A DNA stretch of 34,585 nt from a virus, in IMG/VR virus record IMGVR_UViG_3300006033_000014, positions 1 to 34,585 of that record, one strand, 5' to 3'. The translations under genes and the position numbers were made by a program. The notes beneath the pieces were generated by a model that was not told the DNA's origin, ran no database searches, and worked only from the letters and a program-made list of their open reading frames with translations. Shown piece by piece: positions 7,993 through 14,219 of the stretch. Each line of letters begins with the position of its first letter. Positions within the stretch are counted from its first letter, which is position 1.

Positions 7993-8319
7993 ATGGATCA
8001 AATCTTACACGCTTACGACGTTACACGCGGCCAACGCGTGGCAATCACCGGAATGATTACCGCCACACATGGCAAGACCTATTGGGCAGTCACTTCCGTC
8101 AGCGGGGATCAATACGGTATCCCCCTGAACGAGACCAACACGCTGATTGATTGGGTTATCGAGCCTGTGCCGTGCGCCCATGATAACCCGCAGGTTGAGG
8201 TTATCGGCGGATTGTCCCGAGACTGCGGAGAGTGGGATGACGTGAGCTATGATATTCTGGTATGCCCAGAGTGTGGCGCGGTGCTAGATCGACCTACTGA
8301 GTACGAAATACCGTTCTAG
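7993..8319 (+). CDS. Small zinc-ribbon-like early protein
   Basis: A 108-aa protein starting at the ATG after GGGAG, about 25 bases downstream of the expected P2 start; longer in-frame readings would begin upstream of the promoter. The C-terminal half has cysteines in PCAHDN, RDCGEWD and a VCPECGAV knuckle near residues 90-97, consistent with a small metal-binding domain. The N-terminal half (VAITGMITATHGKTYWAVTSV) resembles a small beta barrel. Function is unknown. Early expression and likely metal binding suggest a regulatory or host-interaction protein. Confidence 0.72.
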   Translation: MDQILHAYDVTRGQRVAITGMITATHGKTYWAVTSVSGDQYGIPLNETNTLIDWVIEPVPCAHDNPQVEVIGGLSRDCGEWDDVSYDILVCPECGAVLDRPTEYEIPF

Positions 8320-8324
8320 TAATC

Positions 8325-8355
8325 CCGCGCCGCGTCTGCCTCACAGTGGGCGCGG
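8325..8355 (+). promoter_or_regulatory. GC-rich hairpin in the ERF gene leader
   Basis: CCGCGCC (8325-8331) pairs with GGCGCGG (8349-8355), with an inner CTG/CAG stem, and is followed by a small GCCC-GCAT-GGGC hairpin at 8361-8372. No T-run follows, so it is not an obvious terminator. It may be an mRNA-stabilising or translation-control structure before the ERF gene. Confidence 0.4.
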
Positions 8356-8395
8356 CCATTGCCCGCATGGGCTAAATCTACTTGGAGGGTAACAC

Positions 8396-9130
8396 ATGCA
8401 ATCTGAAAGTATCGCAAATCTCGCAACGGCTCTAAGCAAGGCACAGGGCGCAATGGGCGCGGCATCTATGGCCGCAACAAATCCTTTCCTGCACAACAAG
8501 TACGCCGACTTGGGGGAGGTCATCAAAGCGGCCAAAAAGCCATTAGCAGATAACGGCCTTGCAGTGTCGCAAATCGTAACAATTGACGGGGCGCTTGTGT
8601 CCGTCAAGACGTTACTCATGCACGCGTCGGGTGAGTGGCTGGCTTCTAACTGCGCGATGACAATCGTGGAGTCGAAAGGTCTATCTACCGCGCAAGTAGC
8701 AGGTTCTATCATCACCTATCTGAGACGTTACGCGTTGGCCTCTATTGTCGGCCTGTATTCGGATCAAGACGATGACGGCAACACCGCGACCGAGACGAAG
8801 GCGCAAGCCAAACCCGTGCAACAGCAAAACGCGAAAACAGCCAAACCCGCGCAACCCGCCGCGTCTACTGCGCTCATGCCTGCCGCGCAACCCAACATAC
8901 TCATGACGACCGCCGAGGCGTGCGAGATTACTACCCGTGACGGCGTACGCTATGGCGACCTGGATACTGAAACTCTCATGGGGATGACTGGCAGTATCAA
9001 CAAGAGCCTGACACAACCCAACCTGACCCAGGCAGAGATTGACGACCGCCTCCGCAAGCTTACCGCGATTGAGGTCATTTTGAATGACCGCGTACCAGCT
9101 GAAATAATGGGGGATAAAGACAATGGTTAG
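8396..9130 (+). CDS. erf: ERF-family single-strand annealing protein
   Basis: A 244-aa recombination protein of the ERF superfamily, which anneals complementary single strands and supports phage recombination and genome circularisation. Diagnostic segments are NPFLHNKYADLGEVI at residues 29-43, LADNGLAVSQ at 50-59, LLMHASGEW at 73-81 and SIITYLRRYALASIVGL at 104-120, followed by the acidic DQDDDGN. Residues 130-170 form an alanine, glutamine and proline linker, and the C-terminal 75 residues form a separate helical domain, a common ERF layout. The ribosome site is GGAGG. It opens the replication and recombination block and overlaps the next small gene by 8 bases. Confidence 0.93.
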   Translation: MQSESIANLATALSKAQGAMGAASMAATNPFLHNKYADLGEVIKAAKKPLADNGLAVSQIVTIDGALVSVKTLLMHASGEWLASNCAMTIVESKGLSTAQVAGSIITYLRRYALASIVGLYSDQDDDGNTATETKAQAKPVQQQNAKTAKPAQPAASTALMPAAQPNILMTTAEACEITTRDGVRYGDLDTETLMGMTGSINKSLTQPNLTQAEIDDRLRKLTAIEVILNDRVPAEIMGDKDNG

Positions 9131-9335
9131 TATCGTATCGCCTAGTCTTCATGACGTGCTGGCTATGCAACCCGCCTACATCATTCACGTCAACGGCGGA
9201 CAGTACTGCGGCATTACCACCGCATCGCGTGATTATGCCGTTGAGTTAGTAAGTCTGGGGTTCGCGAGATTCTGCAACCGCCAGGGACACGAGTACACAC
9301 TACCTATCAAATTACACTGGGAGAATCAGGCATGA
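9123..9335 (+). CDS. Small hypothetical protein
   Basis: A 70-aa protein whose start overlaps the end of the ERF gene and whose end overlaps the next gene (ATGA), so it is clearly part of the same operon. It contains two isolated cysteines and no membrane segment. The pattern YIIHVNGGQYCGITTASRDYAVELVSLGF suggests a small alpha/beta fold. I do not recognise it. Tight coupling to ERF suggests a recombination accessory role, but this is inference only. Confidence 0.65.
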   Translation: MVSIVSPSLHDVLAMQPAYIIHVNGGQYCGITTASRDYAVELVSLGFARFCNRQGHEYTLPIKLHWENQA

Positions 9336-9622
9336 AACACGTTGCACGCACGGAAAAGATGTGCTCCGGCCAGTTGGCCGCCGCTGAAATGATGACCATG
9401 ACAAACACTGACGCAGTCGCGCTATTCGACCAGATCTATTCGACGCTTCCAGTCAACGAACAAATGCGCATGGATCGAAACATCAAGCGGCTTATGGGTA
9501 TCAAAAACATGGGCGTTGCATCGGCAAAAGAGATGCTCTTGAAAGTGGCGATTCACGAAACGATGGGAAGCCTAATCACGCCCCGCGAATTACTCAAGCG
9601 CACTTACGCGAGGCAGTCATGA
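9332..9622 (+). CDS. Small helical hypothetical protein
   Basis: A 96-aa protein coupled by ATGA to the gene before and by ATGA to the small membrane protein after. The sequence is methionine and lysine rich and appears all helical. The segment KRLMGIKNMGVASAKEMLLK around residues 48-67 could form a helix-hairpin-helix-like DNA contact (IKNMGVASAKE), but this is weak. Function is unknown. Confidence 0.65.
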   Translation: MKHVARTEKMCSGQLAAAEMMTMTNTDAVALFDQIYSTLPVNEQMRMDRNIKRLMGIKNMGVASAKEMLLKVAIHETMGSLITPRELLKRTYARQS

Positions 9623-9723
9623 GTAACGTAATCAGCGCACTGGCTGAAGGCGCGAAAATCCTACTCGTGACAATCGCGCTCTTGATGGTATTATGGTTCG
9701 TGCCTCTCGCTATGGGGTGGTAA
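9619..9723 (+). CDS. Very small single-pass membrane protein
   Basis: A 34-aa reading frame starting at the ATGA overlap with the previous stop and ending at TAA 9721-9723. After MSNVISALAEGAK it has one hydrophobic helix, ILLVTIALLMVLWFVPLAMG, long enough to cross a membrane. Translational coupling in a packed operon supports expression. The promoter of the first structured RNA begins at its stop codon. The function cannot be told from sequence; small membrane peptides of this sort can modulate host membrane proteins. Confidence 0.55.
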   Translation: MSNVISALAEGAKILLVTIALLMVLWFVPLAMGW

Positions 9724-9724
9724 G

Positions 9725-9733
9725 TGGTATAAT
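9725..9733 (+). promoter_or_regulatory. Extended -10 promoter of RNA element A
   Basis: TGG followed by TATAAT is a full extended -10 element, with no good -35 box 17 bases upstream. The predicted start at about 9740 coincides with the first base of the structured RNA that follows. The same TGGTATAATAT sequence stands in front of RNA element B. Confidence 0.75.
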
Positions 9734-9739
9734 ATAAGT

Positions 9740-9847
9740 GCCCGCCAGGCATAACGCACTATATAATCTAGAGTACCATTCTCAACCCTTACGCGCTATT
9801 GCGTTATCTCTGGCGGGATAACAACCACGTAAGGGTTGAGTTATTTT
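9740..9847 (+). ncRNA. Structured leader RNA element A (pseudoknot)
   Basis: Helix a joins 9741-9748 (CCCGCCAG) with 9810-9817 and 9751-9758 (ATAACGCA) with 9800-9807, separated by a 2x2 internal loop. Helix b joins 9781-9793 (CTCAACCCTTACG) with 9828-9840, 13 perfect pairs. The order a, b, a', b' is a pseudoknot. Helix b is followed by TTATTTTC, resembling an intrinsic terminator. Element B at 10978-11094 has the same layout with different bases but preserved pairing. It forms the leader of the primase gene. Possible roles are an attenuator, a protein-bound operator RNA, or a discrete small RNA of about 108 nt. Confidence 0.78.
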
Positions 9848-9860
9848 CAGGGATGGGCGT

Positions 9861-10928
9861 ATGATTCCAGAGCTTCACGAAAAACTAGTAGACCGAATAG
9901 GCGCAACCGTCAGACTGCGCAAGACCTCAGCGCATGAATGGGCTGGCCCGTGCCCGAAGTGTGGCGGTAAAGACCGCTTCCGCGTCAACGATGAACGCGG
10001 GTGGTTCTGCCGTCAGTGTTGCGGCGACCCTGCAAGCGGTGGGCATTGGGGCGACTATGCCGACTTTACCAAATTTGCGTTTGGATGGGAGCTACGCGAC
10101 ACGCTCAAAGCCATGGGGTTGAATCGGCATATTACCGCGCAGGAAATGCAGGCATTGGAGCAGGAACGCGCACGCAATGAAGCCCAACAACGCCGCGAGG
10201 AAGCTATCACGCAGTCCGAAGTGTGGGCATGCCTGACCCATGAAGCCGACTACCTGAAATATCATCGAATTATGAACGAGAGCGTTGAAGCGCTGGCGCT
10301 ATGGCAAGACCGGGGATTATCGTTTGACTGGCCTGATATGTTCATGTTGGGATATTGTCCGTCTAAAATCTGGAAGTCCGGCGATGAATATTTCGAGTGC
10401 GCAAGCCTGACCATTCCCTATCTTCGGGCGATCTATGACGAGATGAACGAAGTAATTGTCGAAACCCGTTGCATCGGACTCCGCCATAGATTGCTTATGG
10501 ATAATCCACCAGGGGGCAAGTACCGCCCGCACATGGCGGGCGCTGGCAATCACCTGTATTTCACGCAACCGCGACAATCGCGCATTGACGGAGGCGGACT
10601 GCTGATCGTTGAGGGCGAAATAAAAGCCATGGTAGTCGAGGCTAATCTGTGGACTGGAGGCATTGCGGGCGATAGTGAACCGATATTCCCTGAATTATCC
10701 GTTGTCGGCATCCCAGGAAAGAGCTACAAACCGGAATGGATACAGCAATTCCGTCAGGCGCGGCGTGTATGGATATGCCTAGACCCTGACGCACGAACTG
10801 AAGCAATGCGGTTACGGGAGCAGATAGGCAATATCGCGCACGTGATATTACTGCCCGAAAAGATTGACGACCTGCTGAATGCGGGTATCATCGACCAGCG
10901 AGAATTATTAGACCTATTTAGGAATTAG
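9861..10928 (+). CDS. Phage primase with zinc ribbon and Toprim domain
   Basis: A 355-aa DnaG-like primase expected to make RNA primers at the phage fork. A CHC2-type zinc ribbon uses Cys31, Cys34, Cys50 and Cys53 (CPKCGGKDRF and FCRQC). The Toprim domain starts near residue 245, with Glu251 in LLIVEGEIKAM and Asp308/Asp310 in ICLDPDA, the expected metal-binding acidic residues. It lacks a helicase domain; a DnaB-like helicase is encoded separately at 12397. The start has only a modest AGGGATG ribosome site, and the upstream 108-base pseudoknot RNA probably controls the level of this gene. The protein ends about 35 bases before the promoter of the second such RNA. Confidence 0.9.
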   Translation: MIPELHEKLVDRIGATVRLRKTSAHEWAGPCPKCGGKDRFRVNDERGWFCRQCCGDPASGGHWGDYADFTKFAFGWELRDTLKAMGLNRHITAQEMQALEQERARNEAQQRREEAITQSEVWACLTHEADYLKYHRIMNESVEALALWQDRGLSFDWPDMFMLGYCPSKIWKSGDEYFECASLTIPYLRAIYDEMNEVIVETRCIGLRHRLLMDNPPGGKYRPHMAGAGNHLYFTQPRQSRIDGGGLLIVEGEIKAMVVEANLWTGGIAGDSEPIFPELSVVGIPGKSYKPEWIQQFRQARRVWICLDPDARTEAMRLREQIGNIAHVILLPEKIDDLLNAGIIDQRELLDLFRN

Positions 10929-10962
10929 CCTCGTGTTGATTGTAGTAATGTCGCTGGCGATA

Positions 10963-10971
10963 TGGTATAAT
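10963..10971 (+). promoter_or_regulatory. Extended -10 promoter of RNA element B
   Basis: TGG plus TATAAT, with start predicted near 10978, the first base of helix a in element B. No convincing -35 box stands at 17 bases. It matches the element A promoter, including the bases just after the -10 box. Confidence 0.75.
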
Positions 10972-10977
10972 ATCAGT

Positions 10978-11094
10978 ACCTGCCAGGGACTGTTATCAAT
11001 ACGATTAGATTATACGAGGCAACCCCCTCAACCCCTATCGTATTGATGTATCCCTGGCAGGACACATTCAAAAATCGCAGGGGTTGAGTTATTT
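10978..11094 (+). ncRNA. Structured leader RNA element B (pseudoknot)
   Basis: Helix a joins 10979-10989 (CCTGCCAGGGA) with 11051-11061, and 10995-11005 (ATCAATACGAT) with 11037-11047. Helix b joins 11027-11036 (CTCAACCCCT) with 11079-11088. Helix b ends directly where helix a' begins, so the two could stack as in a classic H-type pseudoknot. The 3' end GTTGAGTTATTT is shared with element A. Compared with A, paired bases change together, which argues for a conserved RNA fold. It lies just upstream of a winged-helix replication gene. Confidence 0.78.
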
Positions 11095-11113
11095 AATCCA
11101 AAGGAGCGGAGCA

Positions 11114-11434
11114 GTGAAAATTAGTCAGGGTAGAAAGTTTCTAGTCCTTGATTACATGGTGCGCGAATACGGGCCGACACGCGCTATAGTCTACGCGTAC
11201 ATTGAGCGCGAATCATCTACTCCGGTTTCCGATTGGGCGTGTTGCGTGTCTGAAGAAACAATGGCCGCCGGGTGTGGCATATCAAAGCGTTCTCTTGACG
11301 CTCACCTTCAGGCGTTGATTGATGACGGGTACATTGTTGCAGTGCTGAAACGCCGACATGCACCATGTATTTATAAGCCGACACATAACGCGGACGTGAT
11401 GAACAGGAAGGCTATCTATAAGGACGGTGACTAA
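11114..11434 (+). CDS. Winged-helix DNA-binding protein, likely replication related
   Basis: A 106-aa protein. I chose GTG at 11114 because AAGGAG stands 7 bases upstream; a longer TTG reading would begin inside RNA element B. Residues about 45-80 (SEETMAAGCGISKRSLDAHLQALIDDGYI) form a helix-turn-helix with a wing-like tail, as in MarR/DnaD-like and replication initiator N-terminal domains. It is followed at once by the replisome organiser. It may bind the origin or regulate the replication operon; the sequence does not decide between these. Confidence 0.78.
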   Translation: MKISQGRKFLVLDYMVREYGPTRAIVYAYIERESSTPVSDWACCVSEETMAAGCGISKRSLDAHLQALIDDGYIVAVLKRRHAPCIYKPTHNADVMNRKAIYKDGD

Positions 11435-12381
11435 TGGCGAATCAACCGATGGCGTGGTATAAGGCGTATTCTGAAACCTGCAAGGATGACAAGATTCTTG
11501 CTATTGCTGACCAGTTGCAAATGACACGAAACGAGGTTCTAGGCGCGTGGACAAGCTTGTTATGCCTTGCCAATACTTCACCCGTGCGCGGTGCAATGTA
11601 TTTGACGGAACAATCACACTGTACGCAACACTTTTTGATGTTGCATGCGTGTTGCACGCAACAATTGATTGAAACGTTTGTGACAATGAACATGCTTGAG
11701 ATTGACGAAAATGGAGCCTATCGTATCAAAAATTGGGAGAAACGGCAGGCTAAAAAGGACAATAGTACTGAACGGTCACGAAGAAGCCGCGAAAAAGCCA
11801 AATTAGCGGCTCAAAAGGCTAAGGAAGACGCTCAAAAGGCTATTGATGCAACAAAAAACGTTGCATGCAACGGCGTTGCAACATCAGAAAACGTTGCATG
11901 CAACGGTATAGAGTTAGAGATAGATAAAGATAATAATAATACAGACGATTATCACGACGCTTTTTCAGAAACCCCGGCAGTGCAATCAACTTACAAACCA
12001 CCAGTCAATCAACCTGTAGGATCATTTGCTGAATGGAATAGCTACCCATCGTTACTGACGGATAGCCAACTGATGCAGATATGGTTTGAAGTAACCGGAA
12101 TGCCGAGTATCCCAACGAATAGGGGCAATGGGAGCGATTCAGTCAATATCGTGATGGGCGCACTACATGACCAATACCGCCTACATGGTAGTGGAACGGT
12201 GGAATACCTGAAACGCATGTATAGCGCGTGGCGGGCGCGTAATTATAAGGCATCTAATGCCGGGTGGTTGACGGAATGGGCGGTAACAGGCGATATACCC
12301 GCGCAAAGACAACAAGAAACCGCGCTGAACGGCAATAACAACGGCAAAAAGCAAAAGCTTATGCCAGAAGTATCGTGGTAG
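11434..12381 (+). CDS. Replisome organiser / replication initiator
   Basis: A 315-aa protein starting at TAATG with the preceding gene. Residues 1-100 resemble the winged-helix N-terminal domain of phage replisome organisers (MAWYKAYSETCKDDKILAIA, then NEVLGAWTSLLCLA). Residues 105-160 are a lysine/alanine linker encoded by repeated palindromic DNA. The C-terminal domain (about 200-290, with YLKRMYSAWRARNYKASN) resembles DnaD-like or helicase-loader domains. It probably binds the origin inside its own gene and brings in the downstream helicase, as lambda O and SPP1-type proteins do; that comparison is by analogy. Confidence 0.8.
   Translation: MANQPMAWYKAYSETCKDDKILAIADQLQMTRNEVLGAWTSLLCLANTSPVRGAMYLTEQSHCTQHFLMLHACCTQQLIETFVTMNMLEIDENGAYRIKNWEKRQAKKDNSTERSRRSREKAKLAAQKAKEDAQKAIDATKNVACNGVATSENVACNGIELEIDKDNNNTDDYHDAFSETPAVQSTYKPPVNQPVGSFAEWNSYPSLLTDSQLMQIWFEVTGMPSIPTNRGNGSDSVNIVMGALHDQYRLHGSGTVEYLKRMYSAWRARNYKASNAGWLTEWAVTGDIPAQRQQETALNGNNNGKKQKLMPEVSW
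11859..11950 (+). other. Candidate replication origin inside the initiator gene
   Basis: The perfect 14-bp palindrome CGTTGCATGCAACG occurs at 11859-11872 and 11892-11905, 33 bases apart, with a partial copy CGTTGCAAC at 11874-11882. A strongly AT-rich tract of GATA/AAT repeats follows to about 11942. More GTTGCA-type boxes lie upstream at 11629-11662. Iteron-like palindromes next to an AT-rich segment in the linker of an initiator gene match the lambdoid origin plan. Confidence 0.65.
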
Positions 12382-12396
12382 TCCCTGGGAGGGATC

Positions 12397-13383
12397 ATGG
12401 CAACAAACGAGATCAAGGCACAAACGTTATTTACCCCTGAGGAAATCGGCGTAATCGGGGCGCAACATATCCGCCACCGGCGCGAAAACAAACATTTATC
12501 CGTACCGTTGGGCGTGAAATCCGTTGATACGGTCGACGCGAAAGGCAATCAGTTATTGCCGTTGTTTTCGGGTGAAGTTATGTCAATCATCGGGCGGCCT
12601 GGTAACGGCAAATCTGGAGTTATGACGTTCTCGGCACGCACTAGGGCGGAGCAGTTATTATCGCTCAAATTGTTTGATAGGGTGGTTTTGTATGTGACGG
12701 TAGAACAGATGGTTGAAGAAATGTATGCGTTCAATCTGGCGGCTGATAGGCGCATATCGATTACCAATATGGCGCGGGGCGAGATCACAGACGCGGAATG
12801 GGCGGAATGCCTGAAACATTCGATTGAACGGCGAAACCTACCGCTATGGTATTCTGGATACTCCGCATATATCAACGGCACACAGAATACAATCAACATC
12901 GAGACTATCACGCGGGACGTTAAGACAATCCGAGACGTTCATCACAAGCAGATTGATATTATTTTCATCGACTACCTACAGCTATTACCCTATGCCGGGA
13001 ATGCCGAAAGCAAGACCGTTGGAATCTCCAACAATCTCGACATGATCAAGCGTCTGGCCTTGCAGGTCTGGAAGTGCCCAGTAGTGTTGGGCGTGCAGGC
13101 AAAGCGCGAGGTTGACGACTACCCGGACGAAATGCCGCGTCAGGAAGATGGGCAGTGGACAAGTAACATTGAGCAGGCATCAGATAAAATTCTATCCGTA
13201 GTCAGGCCGCGCAAGTATCGCAAAGAGGGGCAAGAGTTTTACGGTCAAACCGTGCAGGGTAACAACCAATTGGTATTGTCGGTGCTAAAGCAAAAACTAG
13301 GCGCGGCAAACTATGTAAAGTGGTTGTATTTCGACCCGATTTACAACAAGCTTGACGACCTAGAGATTGAGAAAACGCAATAA
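12397..13383 (+). CDS. DnaB-like replicative helicase (ATPase domain)
   Basis: A 328-aa RecA-fold ATPase of the DnaB type. Walker A is GRPGNGKS (66-73) and Walker B is IIFIDYLQLL (188-197), followed by GVQAKREVD and a late REDGQWTSNIEQASD-like region corresponding to the nucleotide- and DNA-sensing motifs. At 328 residues it is shorter than host DnaB (about 450-470) and lacks most of the N-terminal collar domain, which is usual for some phage helicases. It has a strong GGGAGG ribosome site and follows the replisome organiser, which probably loads it. It should unwind the fork with the primase encoded at 9861. Confidence 0.9.
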   Translation: MATNEIKAQTLFTPEEIGVIGAQHIRHRRENKHLSVPLGVKSVDTVDAKGNQLLPLFSGEVMSIIGRPGNGKSGVMTFSARTRAEQLLSLKLFDRVVLYVTVEQMVEEMYAFNLAADRRISITNMARGEITDAEWAECLKHSIERRNLPLWYSGYSAYINGTQNTINIETITRDVKTIRDVHHKQIDIIFIDYLQLLPYAGNAESKTVGISNNLDMIKRLALQVWKCPVVLGVQAKREVDDYPDEMPRQEDGQWTSNIEQASDKILSVVRPRKYRKEGQEFYGQTVQGNNQLVLSVLKQKLGAANYVKWLYFDPIYNKLDDLEIEKTQ

Positions 13384-13389
13384 TGCCCC

Positions 13390-13417
13390 TTGCATTATGC
13401 CGAAATTGTGATACAAT
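13390..13417 (+). promoter_or_regulatory. Promoter at the end of the helicase gene
   Basis: TTGCAT (13390-13395) and TACAAT (13412-13417) are 16 bases apart, with TGA before the -10 giving an extended form. The start would be near 13424, leading into a perfect AAGGAGGTG ribosome site at 13434. It would drive the next block of genes independently of the replication operon. Confidence 0.6.
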
Positions 13418-13445
13418 TGATCTATCATCAGATAAGGAGGTGACA

Positions 13446-13610
13446 TTGACAGGGAAACGGCGTGAGTACGGCATGGGGCGGGAGCGCATGATTATCTTTC
13501 GCGTGTCGGCTGAAGAATATGACCAGATACGCAAGCTTGCGGAGGATAGGTCGATAGGCGAAACCATGCGCTGGATGATCCAACAAGTATGCAAGGATTG
13601 TGAGGGATAA
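13446..13610 (+). CDS. Small ribbon-helix-helix-like protein
   Basis: A 54-aa protein from a TTG start. I prefer TTG at 13446 because AAGGAGGTG ends 3 bases upstream; the alternative ATG at 13383 (TAATG with the helicase stop, 75 aa) would place the promoter inside the gene and has no ribosome site. The core RMIIFRVSAEEYDQIRKLAE followed by a second helix matches the strand-helix-helix layout of CopG/Arc-type DNA-binding proteins, which act as dimers. A likely local transcription regulator. The start choice is the main doubt. Confidence 0.6.
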   Translation: MTGKRREYGMGRERMIIFRVSAEEYDQIRKLAEDRSIGETMRWMIQQVCKDCEG

Positions 13611-13611
13611 T

Positions 13612-14013
13612 GTGTTAAGAGCAGAATTATCAGAAATCGTAGGAAAGATATTATCGAAAGTCGCAGTAATCGAAGATCGCATTGATTTTAGCTTCGATGA
13701 TGGCAGTCAATATACGATGTATCATTATCAGGAATGTTGCGAGAATGTTATCATCGAAAGTATTGACGGGGATATTAATAGACTAGTCGGGCAGAAAATC
13801 ATTGAGGCGCGGGAAGAAGGAAATAATGAGCAGGAAGACAAAGGCATTGACTTCGAATCTCGAACGTGGACGTTCTACATTCTGCGCACAAACCTAGACT
13901 CGGTTACTATCCGGTGGTTTGGGGTTTCAAACGGTTATTATTCAGAAAGAGCAGATCTATATCGAACGTGGCCAGCCGCGCATGATCATATTGGAGGTAA
14001 ACGTGTGCGATGA
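13612..14013 (+). CDS. Phage protein of the DUF7448 type
   Basis: About 133 aa. A start at GTG 13612 has GAGG 6 bases upstream; GTG 13600 is possible and adds four residues. Family-like features are FSFDDGSQYTMYHYQECCENV near residues 26-46, then IESIDGDINRLVGQ, WTFYILRTN and VTIRWFGVSNGYYS near the end. I recognise this pattern as a small domain common in phage genomes with no known function. The double cysteine in QECCENV is conserved in the examples I recall. It sits in a string of short accessory genes and overlaps the next one. Confidence 0.75.
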   Translation: MLRAELSEIVGKILSKVAVIEDRIDFSFDDGSQYTMYHYQECCENVIIESIDGDINRLVGQKIIEAREEGNNEQEDKGIDFESRTWTFYILRTNLDSVTIRWFGVSNGYYSERADLYRTWPAAHDHIGGKRVR

Positions 14014-14200
14014 TTGTAACGATTACAGCCGCAGGATTTTAGCGGCACGGAAAGCGGGGCTTTACCCGTTAGAGCGGTGCTTGATGCTATTTTGCGCTGA
14101 CCACATGCGCGAGGTACATGGTATCCAGGCGCAACCGCAAGACCTTACGGCGGGTCTATGGCCAGGTAAGCGGGTTGTAGTGGCGGGAAAGCATGAGTAA
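14003..14200 (+). CDS. Small cysteine-containing protein
   Basis: A 65-aa protein from GTG 14003, placed by GGAGG 5 bases upstream; upstream in-frame codons lie inside the previous gene without a ribosome site. It begins MCDDCNDYSRRI and later has RCLMLFCADHMREVH, giving C-x2-C and C-x4-C-x2-H arrangements that could bind one zinc ion. It overlaps the previous gene by 11 bases. Its end lies 19 bases before the chosen helicase start. No family was recognised. Confidence 0.65.
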   Translation: MCDDCNDYSRRILAARKAGLYPLERCLMLFCADHMREVHGIQAQPQDLTAGLWPGKRVVVAGKHE

Positions 14201-14219
14201 CGTCCCTTGGAGGGATGCA

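Noticed and set aside
13419-13450. CTGATGA on the minus strand as a second hammerhead core
   Set aside because: No GAAA, no stem II and no cleavage triplet could be placed in the surrounding sequence.
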